This document shows, one piece after another, positions 1-10,690 of a stretch of DNA of 64,000 bases (position 1 is its first letter; every line of letters starts with the position of its first letter). Position numbers and translations under genes: made by a program. The stretch is from contig NC_064035.1 of the NCBI RefSeq assembly GCF_932526225.1, positions 722,501-786,500 of the forward strand, written 5' to 3'. This DNA comes from Nematostella vectensis. Lineage: Eukaryota; Cnidaria; Anthozoa; Actiniaria; Edwardsiidae. The notes beneath the pieces are model-generated. The model saw only the letters and a program-made list of their open reading frames with translations, ran no database searches and was not told the origin of the DNA.

Positions 1-2179
1 GAATGTAACCCTGAAGCTTTTCCCGAATGTAACCTCCAGTCCGATGGTGACTTTGCTTGGGATAGTTTACGATACCAATAGTATTAAAAGTAATTTTCAT
101 TACAATTCCCTTCAGCAATGCCACGTTAGTCTTTCGTTGCGGGCACTTGACTACTAACGCAGCTACCCGGGTTCGATTCCCGCTGATAGCCTATTTTTTT
201 TTTTTTTAAATATCGATACTTAATTATACTGTTCTTGGTGTGTCATGACATAAAAAAAGGTATAGGGACATTTTTATGTACTCTCAGCATCTTTGATGTG
301 CTCAAGCTTTGTTCAGGATCCTGTACATATTTTATGCACACAAGAACTAACTAGATTCCTTGGATAACTTGATTAAGTAGATTCTAACATAGAGCATAGC
401 GCTCGATAGATTGATATACCTTTTTTTCCGAGTATACTGTTTTATTTTTCCTAATGTTACTTTTTTGAATTTACATCCGGAAAAAAAATATCGATTGTAA
501 CCTTTTGCAGGTTACACTCGTAAAACAAATTCCCGAATGTAACCCTGAAGCTTTTCCCGAATGTAACCTCCAGTCCGATGGTGACTTTGCTTGGGATAGT
601 TTACGATACCAATAGTATTAAAAGTAATTTTCATTCCAATTCCCTTCTGCAATGCCACGTTAGTCTTTCGTTGCGGGCACTTGACTACTAACGCAGCGAC
701 CCGGGTTCGATTCCCGCTGATAGCCTATTTTTGTTTTCTTCATTTTTTTTTTAAATATCGATACTTAATTATACTGTTCTTGGTGTGTCATGACATAAAA
801 AGAAGGTATAGGGACATTTTTATGTACTCTCAGCATCTTTGATGTGCTCATGCTTTGTTCAGGATCCTGTACATATTTTATGCACACAAGAACTAACTAG
901 ATTCCTTGGATAACTTGATTAAGTAGATTCTAACATAGAGCATAGCGCTCGATAGATTGATATACCTTTTTTTCCGAGTATACTGTTTTATTTTTCCTAA
1001 TGTTACTTTTTGGAATTTACATTCGGAAAAAAAATTATCGATTGTAACCTTTTGGAGGTTACACTCGTAAAACAAATTCCCGAATGTAACCCTGAAGCTT
1101 TTCCCGAATGTAACCTCCAGTCCGATGGTGACTTTGCTTGGGATAGTTTACGATACCAATAGTATTTAAAGTAATTTTCATTACAATTCCCTTCAGCAAT
1201 GCCACGTTAGTCTTTCGTTGCGGGCACTTGACTACTAACGCAGCTACCCGGGTTCGATTCCCGCTGATAGCCTATTTTTGTTTTCTTCATTTTTTTTTTT
1301 AAATATCGATACTTAATTATACTGTTCTTGGTGTGTCATGACATAAAAAGAAGGTATAGGGACATTTTTATGTACTCTCAGCATCTTTGATGTGCTCATG
1401 CTATGTTCAGGATCCTGTACATATTTTATGCACACAAGAACTAACTAGATTCCTTGGATAACTTGATTAAGTAGATTTTAACATAGAGCATAGCGCTCGA
1501 TAGATTGATATACCTTTTTTTCCGAGTATACTGTTTTATTTTTCCTAATGTTACTTTTTGGAATTTACATTCGGAAAAAAAAATTATCGATTGTAACCTT
1601 TTGGAGGTTACACTCGTAAAACAAATTCCCGAATGTAACCCTGAAGCTTTTCCCGAATGTAACCTCCAGTCCGATGGTGACTTTGCTTGGGATAGTTTAC
1701 GATACCAATAGTATTTAAAGTAATTTTCATGACAATTCCCTTCAGCAATGCCACGTTAGTCTTTCGTTGCGGGCACTTGACTACTAACGCAGCTACCCGG
1801 GTTCGATTCCCGCTGATAGCCTATTTTTGTTTTCTTCATTTTTTTTTTTAAATATCGATACTTAATTATACTGTTCTTGGTGTGTCATGACATAAAAAGA
1901 AGGTATAGGGACATTTTTATGTACTCTCAGCATCTTTGATGTGCTCATGCTATGTTCAGGATCCTGTACATATTTTATGCACACAAGAACTAACTAGATT
2001 CCTTGGATAACTTGATTAAGTAGATTTTAACATAGAGCATAGCGCTCAATAGATTGATATACCTTTTTTTCCGAGTATACTGTTTTATTTTTCCTAATGT
2101 TACTTTTTGGAATTTACATTCGGAAAAAAAAATTATCGATTGTAACCTTTTGGAGGTTACACTCGTAAAACAAATTCCC
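1..2179 (+). repeat. Monomers 1-4, mixed subtypes
   Basis: Four monomers begin at 1, 535, 1082 and 1631. Monomer 1 (534 bp) has the CTACCC tRNA-like variant, an unbroken T-run and GCTCAAGCTTTG, which adds a second HindIII site. Monomer 2 carries private changes (CATTCCAATT, CTTCTGC). Monomers 3 and 4 are both 549 bp and share TATTTAAAG, GCTATG and GATTTTAAC, so they look like a local single-monomer duplication. Nothing else is present here. Confidence 0.85.
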
Positions 2180-2305
2180 GAATGTAACCCTGAAGCTTTT
2201 CCCGAATGTAACCTCCAGTCCGATGGTGACTTTGCTGGGGATAGTTTACGATACCAATAGTATTAAAAGTAATTTTCATTACAATTCCCTTCAGCAATGC
2301 CACGT

Positions 2306-2317
2306 TAGTCTTTCGTT
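2306..2317 (+). promoter_or_regulatory. Degenerate A-box position of the tRNA-like segment
   Basis: TAGTCTTTCGTT sits where the A-box should be, about 43 bp upstream of the B-box. The first four bases fit TRGY, but the expected A-R and GG positions are all T. This is a weak match, so independent Pol III initiation would probably be poor. Confidence 0.3.
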
Positions 2318-2348
2318 GCGGGCACTTGACTACTAACGCAGCGACCCG

Positions 2349-2359
2349 GGTTCGATTCC
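2349..2359 (+). promoter_or_regulatory. Pol III B-box (perfect consensus match)
   Basis: GGTTCGATTCC matches the type 2 Pol III internal B-box GGTTCGANNCC exactly, and it is retained in almost every monomer I read. Rare changes include TTTGATT at about 30660 and 31752, and TTCTCG at about 21360 and 26828. The B-box is the main TFIIIC contact in tRNA genes and SINEs. Whether TFIIIC binds here is unknown. Confidence 0.7.
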
Positions 2360-2372
2360 CGCTGATAGCCTA

Positions 2373-2395
2373 TTTTTTTTTCTTTATTTTTTTTT
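2373..2395 (+). terminator. T-run after the tRNA-like segment (possible Pol III terminator) and length-variable tract
   Basis: T9-C-T3-A-T9 follows directly after the tRNA-like 3' end. Four or more T residues on the non-template strand terminate Pol III, so the placement suits a tRNA-type gene. The tract varies from a single run of about 10 T (33963-33972) to runs of more than 20 T (27949-27969). It accounts for most of the difference in monomer length. It could equally be a relic of a SINE tail or simple slippage. Confidence 0.5.
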
Positions 2396-2428
2396 AAATA
2401 TCGATACTTAATTATACTGTTCTTGGTG

Positions 2429-2438
2429 TGTCATGACA
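2429..2438. repeat. Perfect palindrome TGTCATGACA
   Basis: This 10-bp perfect dyad is present in most monomers. Single-base variants break it in places, for example CATGAGATA at about 11598 and 35623, and CATGAAATA at about 34012 and 34544. It may be a protein site or simply a sequence relic. Confidence 0.7.
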
Positions 2439-2502
2439 TAAAAAGAAGGTATAGGGACATTTTTATGTACTCTCAGCATCTTTGATGTGCTCATGCTTTG
2501 TT

Positions 2503-2512
2503 CAGGATCCTG
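2503..2512. repeat. Perfect palindrome CAGGATCCTG
   Basis: This 10-bp perfect dyad contains a BamHI site and is followed directly by the smaller palindrome TGTACA. It is conserved across nearly the whole array. Exceptions include AAGGATCCTG at about 35693 and CCGGATCCTG at about 26978, which still keep GGATCC. Confidence 0.75.
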
Positions 2513-2640
2513 TACATATTTTATGCACACAAGAACTAACTAGATTCCTTGGATAACTTGATTAAGTAGATTCTAACATAGAGCATAGCGCTCGATAGAT
2601 TGATATACCTTTTTTTCCGAGTATACTGTTTTATTTTTCC

Positions 2641-2760
2641 TAATGTTACTTTTTGGAATTTACATTCGGAAAAAAAATTATCGATTGTAACCTTTTGGAG
2701 GTTACACTCGTAAAACAAATTCCCGAATGTAACCCTGAAGCTTTTCCCGAATGTAACCTC
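2641..2760. repeat. Cluster of GAATGTAACC-family decamers in both orientations
   Basis: About 120 bp straddling the chosen monomer boundary hold several related words: AATGTTAC, TTACATTCGG (exact reverse complement of CCGAATGTAA), TTGTAACC, GGTTACAC, CCGAATGTAA and CCGAATGTAA again. The direct copies are about 24 bp apart. This is a nested short repeat within the long monomer, with both direct and inverted members. It repeats in every monomer except where the shortened lineage has lost part of it. Confidence 0.8.
2686..2706. repeat. 8-bp stem, 5-nt loop hairpin (TGTAACCT-N5-AGGTTACA)
   Basis: TGTAACCT at 2686-2693 pairs perfectly with AGGTTACA at 2699-2706 around the loop TTTGG. In other subtypes the loop is TTTGC, so a common subtype difference falls in the loop and leaves the arms intact. 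Arm-breaking changes are uncommon: TATAACC at about 7538, 27160, 32637, 43404 and 62435, GTAAACT at about 3772, and GGCTAC at about 3236. Confidence 0.8.
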
Positions 2761-3808
2761 CAGTCCGATGGTGACTTTGCTTGGGATAGTTTACGATACC
2801 AATAGTATTAAAAGTAATTTTCATTACAATTCCCTTCAGCAATGCCACGTTAGTCTTTCGTTGCGGGCACTTGACTACTAACGCAGCTACCCGGGTTCGA
2901 TTCCCGCTGATAGCCTATTTTTTTTTTTTTTTAAATATCGATACTTAATTATACTGTTCTTGGTGTGTCATGACATAAAAAAAGGTATAGGGACATTTTT
3001 ATGTACTCTCAGCATCTTTGATGTGCTCAAGCTTTGTTCAGGATCCTGTACATATTTTATGCACACAAGAACTAACTAGATTCCTTGGATAACTTGATTA
3101 AGTAGATTCTAACATAGAGCATAGCGCTCGATAGATTGATATACCTTTTTTTCCGAGTATACTGTTTTATTTTTCCTAATGTTACTTTTTGGAATTTACA
3201 TCCGGAAAAAAAATATCGATTGTAACCTTTTGCAGGCTACACTCGTAAAACAAATTCCCGAATGTAACCCTGAAGCTTTTCCCGAATGTAACCTCCAGTC
3301 CGATGGTGACTTTGCTTGGGATAGTTTACGATACCAATAGTATTTAAAGTAATTTTCATTACAATTCCCTTCAGCAATGCCACGTTAGTCTTTCGTTGCG
3401 GGCACTTGACTACTAACGCAGCTACCCGGGTTCGATTCCCGCTGATAGCCTATTTTTGTTTTCTTCATTTTTTTTTTTAAATATCGATACTTAATTATAC
3501 TGTTCTTGGTGTGTCATGACATAAAAAGAAGGTATAGGGACATTTTTATGTACTCTCAGCATCTTTGATGTGCTCATGCTATGTTCAGGATCCTGTACAT
3601 ATTTTATGCACACAAGAACTAACTAGATTCCTTGGATAACTTGATTAAGTAGATTTTAACATAGAGCATAGCGCTCGATAGATTGATATACCTTTTTTTC
3701 CGAGTATACTGTTTTATTTTTCCTAATGTTACTTTTTGGAATTTACATTCGGAAAAAAAAATTATCGATTGTAAACTTTTGGAGGTTACACTCGTAAAAC
3801 AAATTCCC

Positions 3809-4304
3809 GAATGTAACCCTGAAGCTTTTCCCGAATGTAACCTCCAGTCCGATGGTGACTTTGCTTGGGATAGTTTACGATACCAATAGTATTTAAAGTA
3901 ATTTTCATTACAATTCCCTTCAGCAATGCCACGTTAGTCTTTCGTTGCGGGCACTTGACTACTAACGCAGCTACCCGGGTTCGATTCCCGCTGATAGCCT
4001 ATTTTTGTTTTCTTCATTTTTTTTTTTAAATATCGATACTTAATTATACTGTTCTTGGTGTGTCATGACATAAAAAGAAGGTATAGGGACATTTTTATGT
4101 ACTCTCAGCATCTTTGATGTGCTCATGCTTTGTTCAGGATCCTGTACATATGTTATGCACACAAGAACTAACTAGATTCCTTAGATAACTTGATTAAGTA
4201 GATTCTAACATAGAGCATAGCACTCGATAGATTGATATACCTTTTTTTCCGAGTATACTGTAACCTGTAACCTTTTGGAGGTTACACTCGTAAAACAAAT
4301 TCCC
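3809..4304 (+). repeat. Shortened monomer, 496 bp (net loss of about 52 bp)
   Basis: After GAGTATACTG at 4251-4260 the sequence jumps to TAACCTGTAACC. It loses AATGTTAC, TTACATTCGG, the A-run and ATCGATT, and leaves a direct 7-bp repeat GTAACCT-GTAACCT. The hairpin remains, with a second copy of its 5' arm. Linked marks are CATATGTTATG, CCTTAGATAAC and GCACTCGATAG. Confidence 0.9.
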
Positions 4305-6484
4305 GAATGTAACCCTGAAGCTTTTCCCGAATGTAACCTCCAGTCCGATGGTGACTTTGCTGGGGATAGTTTACGATACCAATAGTATTAAAAGTAATTT
4401 TCATTACAATTCCCTTCAGCAATGCCACGTTAGTCTTTCGTTGCGGGCACTTGACTACTAACGCAGCGACCCGGGTTCGATTCCCGCTGATAGCCTATTT
4501 TTTTTTCTTTATTTTTTTTTAAATATCGATACTTAATTATACTGTTCTTGGTGTGTCATGACATAAAAAGAAGGTATAGGGACATTTTTATGTACTCTCA
4601 GCATCTTTGATGTGCTCATGCTTTGTTCAGGATCCTGTACATATTTTATGCACACAAGAACTAACTAGATTCCTTGGATAACTTGATTAAGTAGATTCTA
4701 ACATAGAGCATAGCGCTCGATAGATTGATATACCTTTTTTTCCGAGTATACTGTTTTATTTTTCCTAATGTTACTTTTTGGAATTTACATTCGGAAAAAA
4801 AATTATCGATTGTAACCTTTTGGAGGTTACACTCGTAAAACAAATTCCCGAATGTAACCCTGAAGCTTTTCCCGAATGTAACCTCCAGTCCGATGGTGAC
4901 TTTGCTTGGGATAGTTTACGATACCAATAGTATTAAAAGTAATTTTCATTACAATTCCCTTCAGCAATGCCACGTTAGTCTTTCGTTGCGGGCACTTGAC
5001 TACTAACGCAGCTACCCGGGTTCGATTCCCGCTGATAGCCTATTTTTTTTTTTTTTTTTAAATATCGATACTTAATTATACTGTTCTTGGTGTGTCATGA
5101 CATAAAAAAAGGTATAGGGACATTTTTATGTACTCTCAGCATCTTTGATGTGCTCAAGCTTTGTTCAGGATCCTGTACATATTTTATGCACACAAGAACT
5201 AACTAGATTCCTTGGATAACTTGATTAAGTAGATTCTAACATAGAGCATAGCGCTCGATAGATTGATATACCTTTTTTTCCGAGTATACTGTTTTATTTT
5301 TCCTAATGTTACTTTTTTGAATTTACATCCGGAAAAAAAATATCGATTGTAACCTTTTGCAGGTTACACTCGTAAAACAAATTCCCGAATGTAACCCTGA
5401 AGCTTTTCCCGAATGTAACCTCCAGTCCGATGGTGACTTTGCTTGGGATAGTTTACGATACCAATAGTATTTAAAGTAATTTTCATTACAATTCCCTTCA
5501 GCAATGCCACGTTAGTCTTTCGTTGCGGGCACTTGACTACTAACGCAGCTACCCGGGTTCGATTCCCGCTGATAGCCTATTTTTGTTTTCTTCATTTTTT
5601 TTTTTAAATATCGATACTTTATTATACTGTTCTTGGTGTGTCATGACATAAAAAGAAGGTATAGGGACATTTTTATGTACTCTCAGCATCTTTGATGTGC
5701 TCATGCTATGTTCAGGATCCTGTACATATTTTATGCACACAAGAACTAACTAGATTCCTTGGATAACTTGATTAAGTAGATTTTAACATAGAGCATAGCG
5801 CTCGATAGATTGATATACCTTTTTTTCCGAGTATACTGTTTTATTTTTCCTAATGTTACTTTTTGGAATTTACATTCGGAAAAAAAAATTATCGATTGTA
5901 ACCTTTTGGAGGTTACACTCGTAAAACAAATTCCCGAATGTAACCCTGAAGCTTTTCCCGAATGTAACCTCCAGTCCGATGGTGACTTTGCTTGGGATAG
6001 TTTACGATACCAATAGTATTTAAAGTAATTTTCATTACAATTCCCTTCAGCAATGCCACGTTAGTCTTTCGTTGCGGGCACTTGACTACTAACGCAGCTA
6101 CCCGGGTTCGATTCCCGCTGATAGCCTATTTTTGTTTTCTTCATTTTTTTTTTTAAATATCGATACTTAATTATACTGTTCTTGGTGTGTCATGACATAA
6201 AAAGAAGGTATAGGGACATTTTTATGTACTCTCAGCATCTTTGATGTGCTCATGCTATGTTCAGGATCCTGTACATATTTTATGCACACAAGAACTAACT
6301 AGATTCCTTGGATAACTTGATTAAGTAGATTTTAACATAGAGCATAGCGCTCGATAGATTGATATACCTTTTTTTCCGAGTATACTGTTTTATTTTTCCT
6401 AATGTTACTTTTTGGAATTTACATTCGGAAAAAAAAATTATCGATTGTAACCTTTTGGAGGTTACACTCGTAAAACAAATTCCC

Positions 6485-8117
6485 GAATGTAACCCTGAAG
6501 CTTTTCCCGAATGTAACCTCCAGTCCGATGGTGACTTTGCTTGGGATAGTTTACGATACCAATAGTATTAAAAGTAATTTCCATTACAATTCCCTTCAGC
6601 AATGCCACGTTAATCTTTCGTTGCGGGCACTTGACTACTAACGCAGTGACCCGGGTTCGATTCCCGCTGATAGCCTATTTTTTTTTCTTTTTCTTTTTTT
6701 TAATATCGATACTTAATTATACTGTTCTTGGTGTGTCATGACATAAAAAGAAGGTATAGGGACATTTTTATGTACTCTCAGCATCTGTGAAGGGCTCAAG
6801 CTATGTTCAGGATCCTGTACATATTTTATGCACACAAGAACTAACTAGATTCCTTGGATAACTTGATTAAGTAGATTCTAACATAGAGCATAGCGCTCGA
6901 TAGATTGATATACCTTTTTTTCCGAGTATACTGTTTTATTTTTCCTAATGTTACTTTTTGGAATTTACATTCGGAAAAAAAATTATCGATTGTAACCTTT
7001 TGCAGGTTACACTCGTAAAACAAATTCCCGAATGTAACCCTGAAGCTTTTCCCGAATGTAACCTCCAGTCCGATGGTGACTTTGCTTGGGATAGTTTACG
7101 ATACCAATAGTATTAAAAGTAATTTTCATTCCAATTCCCTTCAGCAATGCCACGTTAGTGTTTCGTTGCGGGCACTTGACTACTAACGCAGCCACCCGGG
7201 TTCGATTCCCGCTGATAGCCTATTTTTTTTTCTTTTTTTTTTTTTTAAATATCGATACTTAATTATCCTGTTCTTGGTGTGTCATGACATAAAAAGAAGG
7301 TATAGGGACATTTTTATGTACTCTCAGCATCTGTGATGTGCTCATGCTTTGTTCAGGATCCTGTACATATTTTATGCACACAAGAACTAACTAGATTCCT
7401 TGGATAACTTGATTAAGTAGATTCTAACATAGAGCATAGCGCTCGATAGATTGATATACCTTTTTTTTCCGAGTATACTGTTTTATTTTTCCTAATGTTA
7501 CTTTTTGGAATTTACATTCGCAAAAAAAATTATCGATTATAACCTTTTGGAGGTTACACTCGTAAAACAAATTCCCGAATGTAACCCTGAAGCTTTTCCC
7601 GAATGTAACCTCCAGTCCGATGGTGACTTTGCTTAGGATAGTTTACGATACCAATAGTATTAAAAGTAATTTTCATTACAATTCCCTTCAGCAATGCCAC
7701 GTTAGTCTTTCGTTGCGGGCACTTGACTACTAACGCAGCGACCCGGGTTCGATTCCCGCTGATAGCCTATTTTTTTTTTTTTTTTTTTTAATATCGATAC
7801 TAAATTATACTGTTCTTGATGTGTCATGACATAAAAAAAAGGTATAGGGACATTTTTATGTACTCTCAGCATCTTTGATGTGCTCAAGCTTTGTTCAGGA
7901 TCCTGTACATATTTTATGCACACAAGAACTAACTAGATTCCTTGGATAACTTGATTAAGTAGATTCTAACATAGAGCATAGCGCTCGATAGATTGATATA
8001 CCTTTTTTTCCGAGTATACTGTTTTATTTTTCCTAATGTTACTTTTTGGAATTTACATTCGGAAAAAATATTATCGATTGTAACCTTTTGGAGGTTACAC
8101 TCGTAAAACAAATTCCC
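6485..8117 (+). repeat. Monomers 13-15, mixed subtypes
   Basis: Monomers start at 6485, 7030 and 7578. The first has TTAATCTTT and the private change CTGTGAAGGGCTC. The second has CATTCCAATT, TTAGTGTTT and the CCACCC tRNA-like variant. The third has GCTTAGGATAG, GATGTGTCATG and an unbroken T-run. None forms an obvious higher-order unit with its neighbours. No other features were seen. Confidence 0.8.
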
Positions 8118-8611
8118 GAATGTAACCCTGAAGCTTTTCCCGAATGTAACCTCCAGTCCGATGGTGACTTTGCTTGGGATAGTTTACGATACCAATAGTA
8201 TTAAAAGTAATTTTCATTACAATTCCCTTCAGCAATGCCACGTTAGTCTTTCGTTGCGGGCACTTGACTACTAACGCAGCGGCCCGGGTTCGATTCCCGC
8301 TGATAGCCTATTTTTTTTTCTTTATTTTTTTTTTAAATATCGATACTTATTTATACTGTTCTTGGTGTGTCATGACATAAAAAGAAGGTATAGGGACATT
8401 TTTATGTACTCTCAGCATCTTTGATGTGCTCATGCTTTGTTCAGGATCCTGTACATATGTTATGCACACAAGAACTAACTAGATTCCTTAGATAACTTGA
8501 TTAAGTAGATTCTAACATAGAGCATAGCACTCGATAGATTGATATACCTTTTTTTCCGAGTATACTGTAACCTGTAACCTTTTGGAGGTTACACTCTTAA
8601 AACAAATTCCC
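8118..8611 (+). repeat. Shortened monomer, 494 bp
   Basis: It has the same deletion junction (TACTGTAACCTGTAACC at about 8563-8579) and the same linked marks as the copy at 3809-4304. It has a CGGCCCGGG tRNA-like variant and a private CTCTTAAAAC. The shared junction implies a single deletion event that was later copied. Confidence 0.9.
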
Positions 8612-10690
8612 GAATGTAACCCTGAAGCTTTTCCCGAATGTAACCTCCAGTCCGATGGTGACTTTGCTGGGGATAGTTTACGATACCAATAGTATTAAAA
8701 GTAATTTTCATTACAATTCCCTTCAGCAATGCCACGTTAGTCTTTCGTTGCGGGCACTTGACTACTAACGCAGCGACCCGGGTTCGATTCCCGCTGATAG
8801 CCTATTTTTTTTTCTTTATTTTTTTTTTAAATATCGATACTTAATTATACTGTTCTTGGTGTGTCATGACATAAAAAGAAGGTATAGGGACATTTTTATG
8901 TACTCTCAGCATCTTTGATGTGCTCATGCTTTGTTCAGGATCCTGTACATATTTTATGCACACACGAACTAACTAGATTCCTTGGATAACTTGATTAAGT
9001 AGATTCTAACATAGAGCATAGCGCTCGATAGATTGATATACCTTTTTTTCCGAGTATACTGTTTTATTTTTCCTAATGTTACTTTTTGGAATTTACATTC
9101 GGAAAAAAAAATTATCGATTGTAACCTTTTGGAGGTTACACTCGTAAAACAAATTTCCGAATGTAACCCTGAAGCTTTTCCCGAATGTAACCTCCAGTCC
9201 GATGGTGACTTTGCTTGGGATAGTTTACGATACCAATAGTATTAAAAGTAATTTTCATTACAATTCCCTTCAGCAATGCCACGTTAATCTTTTGTTGCGG
9301 GCACTTGACTACTAACGCAGCGACCCGGGTTCGATTCCCGCTGATAGCCTATTTTTTTTTCTTTTTTTTTTAATATCGATACTTAATTATACTGTTCTTG
9401 GTGTGTCATGACATAAAAAGAAGGTATAGGGACATTTTTATGTACTCTCAGCATCTGTGATGTGCTCAAGCTATGTTCAGGATCCTGTACATATTTTATG
9501 CACACAAGAACTAACTAGATTCCTTGGATAACTTGATTAAGTAGATTCTAACATAGAGCATAGCGCTCGATAGATTGATATACCTTTTTTTCCGAGTATA
9601 CTGTTTTATTTTTCCTAATGTTACTTTTTTTGAATTTACATTCGGAAAAAAAATTATCGATTGTAACCTTTTGCAGGTTACACTCGTAAAACAAATTCCC
9701 GAATGTAACCCTGAAGCTTTTCCCGAATGTAACCTCCAGTCCGATGGTGACTTTGCTTGGGATAGTTTACGATACCAATAATAATAAAAGTAATTTTCAT
9801 TACAATTCCCTTCAGCAATGCCACGTTAGTCTTTCGTTGCGGGCACTTGACTACTAACGCAGCGACCCGGGTTCGATTCACGCTGATAGCCTATTTTTTT
9901 TTCTTTTTTTTTTTTTAATATCGATACTTAATTATCCTGTTCTTGGTGTGTCATGACATAAAAAGAAAGTATAGGGACATTTTTATGTACTCTCAGCCTC
10001 TGTGATGTGCTCATGCTTTGTTCAGGATCCTGTACATATTTTATGCACACAAGAACTAACTAGATTCCATGGATAACTTGATTAAGTAGATTCTAACATA
10101 GAGCATAGCGCTCGATAGATTGATATACCTTTATTTCCGAGTGTACTGTTTTATTTTTCCTAATGTTACTTTTTTGAATTTACATTCGGAAAAAAAAATT
10201 ATCGATTGTAACCTTTTGCAGGTTACACTCGTAAAACAAATTCCCGAATGTAACCCTGAAGCTTTTCCCGAATGTAACCTTCAGTCCGATGGTGACTTTG
10301 CTTGGGATAGTTTACGATACCAATAGTATTAAAAGTAATTTTCATTACAATTCCCTTCAGCAATGCCACGTTAGTCTTTCGTTGCGGGCACTTGACTACT
10401 AACGCAGCGACCCGGGTTCGATTTCCGCTGATAGCCTATTTTTTATTTCTTTTCTTTTTTTTTAAATATCGATACTTAATTATACTGTTCTTGGTGTGTC
10501 ATGACATAAAAAGAAGGTATAGGGACATTTTTATGTACTCTCAGCATCTGTGATGTGCTCATGCTATGTTCAGGATCCTGTACATATTTTATGCACACAA
10601 GAACTAACTAGATTCCTTGGATAACTTGATTAAGTAGATTCTAACATAGAGCATAGCGCTCGATAGATTGATATACCTTTTTTTCCGAGT
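8118..10690 (+). repeat. Five-monomer module, copy 1 (recurs at 39 kb and 45 kb)
   Basis: The order is a shortened monomer, a CTGGGG monomer with CACACGAAC, a TTAATC monomer with GCTCAAGCTATG and TTTTTTTGAATTT, a CAGCCTCTGTG monomer with CTTTATTTCCGAGTGTAC, and then a GATTTCCGCTG monomer. The same order appears at 39125-41690, at a constant offset of about 31006-31007 bp. It also appears from 45069 to about 48700, where an extra 1090-bp dimer is inserted. The last member is shared only up to about 10690. Confidence 0.8.

Larger units (their letters stand above)
2299..2370 (+). pseudogene. tRNA-like segment, one per monomer (representative copy)
   Basis: Seventy-two nucleotides fit a degenerate tRNA layout. 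Positions 10-13 and 22-25 can form a 4-bp D stem (GTCT/GGGC, two G-T wobbles). A 7-nt loop CTACTAA has T at position 33 and an apparent ACT triplet, but its stem pairs at only two of five positions. The T arm has a perfect TTCGATT loop and four of five stem pairs. The acceptor pairs at only about three of seven positions. The first position of a typical A14-R15 pair and the loop GG are missing. A T-run follows one TA dinucleotide after the end. This looks like a decayed tRNA or the head of a tRNA-derived SINE, not a working tRNA. It recurs in every complete monomer. Confidence 0.6.
2180..2724 (+). repeat. Reference satellite monomer (545 bp)
   Basis: This monomer serves as the anatomical reference. 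In order it holds: GAATGTAACC twice (2180-2189, 2204-2213); a spacer; a 72-nt tRNA-like segment (2299-2370); a T/C-rich tract (2373-2395); the palindromes TGTCATGACA (2429-2438) and CAGGATCCTG (2503-2512); the highly conserved stretch around GAACTAACTAGATTCC; the TATACC-T7 block; and a cluster of decamer relatives ending in a hairpin (2686-2706). It has natural BamHI (GGATCC), HindIII (AAGCTT), SmaI (CCCGGG) and ClaI (ATCGAT) sites. It carries the subtype mark GCTGGGGATAG instead of the usual GCTTGGGATAG. Confidence 0.95.
2180..6484 (+). repeat. Two rounds of a 4-monomer higher-order unit (period about 2125-2128 bp)
   Basis: Monomers starting at 2180, 2725, 3260 and 3809 correspond in order and subtype to those at 4305, 4850, 5388 and 5937. 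Diagnostic marks recur in both rounds: CTGGGG in the first member, GCTCAAGCTTTG with an uninterrupted T-run in the second, and TATTTAAAG with GCTATG in the third. The fourth members differ: the one at 3809 is the shortened form, while the one at 5937 is full length. Replacement of one slot by another subtype suggests gene conversion or a second crossover. Confidence 0.75.

Noticed and set aside
893-1075. 60-codon minus-strand frame repeated in dozens of monomers (for example 893-1075, 2536-2718, 17164-17346)
   Set aside because: It begins at TTG, not ATG, and is a translation of the satellite's decamer cluster. It is broken in many monomers and has no recognisable domain. Its recurrence follows from the tandem repeat.
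1505-1711. 68-70-codon plus-strand frame repeated in many monomers (for example 1505-1711, 9033-9239, 40039-40245)
   Set aside because: It also starts at TTG and overlaps the minus-strand frame. It changes reading frame whenever the T- or A-run length changes, as in the FWNLHSEKK, FFEFTFGKK and FLNLHPEKK versions. That is the behaviour of non-coding DNA.
2311-2322. CENP-B box (NTTCGNNNNANNCGGGN)
   Set aside because: TTTCGTTGCGGG contains TTCG and CGGG but with three bases between them rather than seven, and the required A is absent. No other position in the monomer fits.
2299-2370. Functional tRNA gene with an ACT (serine-type) anticodon
   Set aside because: The anticodon stem pairs at only two of five positions and the acceptor stem at about three of seven. 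The conserved D-loop bases are also missing. Called a degenerate tRNA-like segment instead.
4240-4320. Insertion site or transposon footprint at the shortened monomer
   Set aside because: The junction is a simple deletion with a 7-bp direct repeat made of the array's own GTAACCT word. There is no foreign sequence, terminal inverted repeat or target-site duplication.
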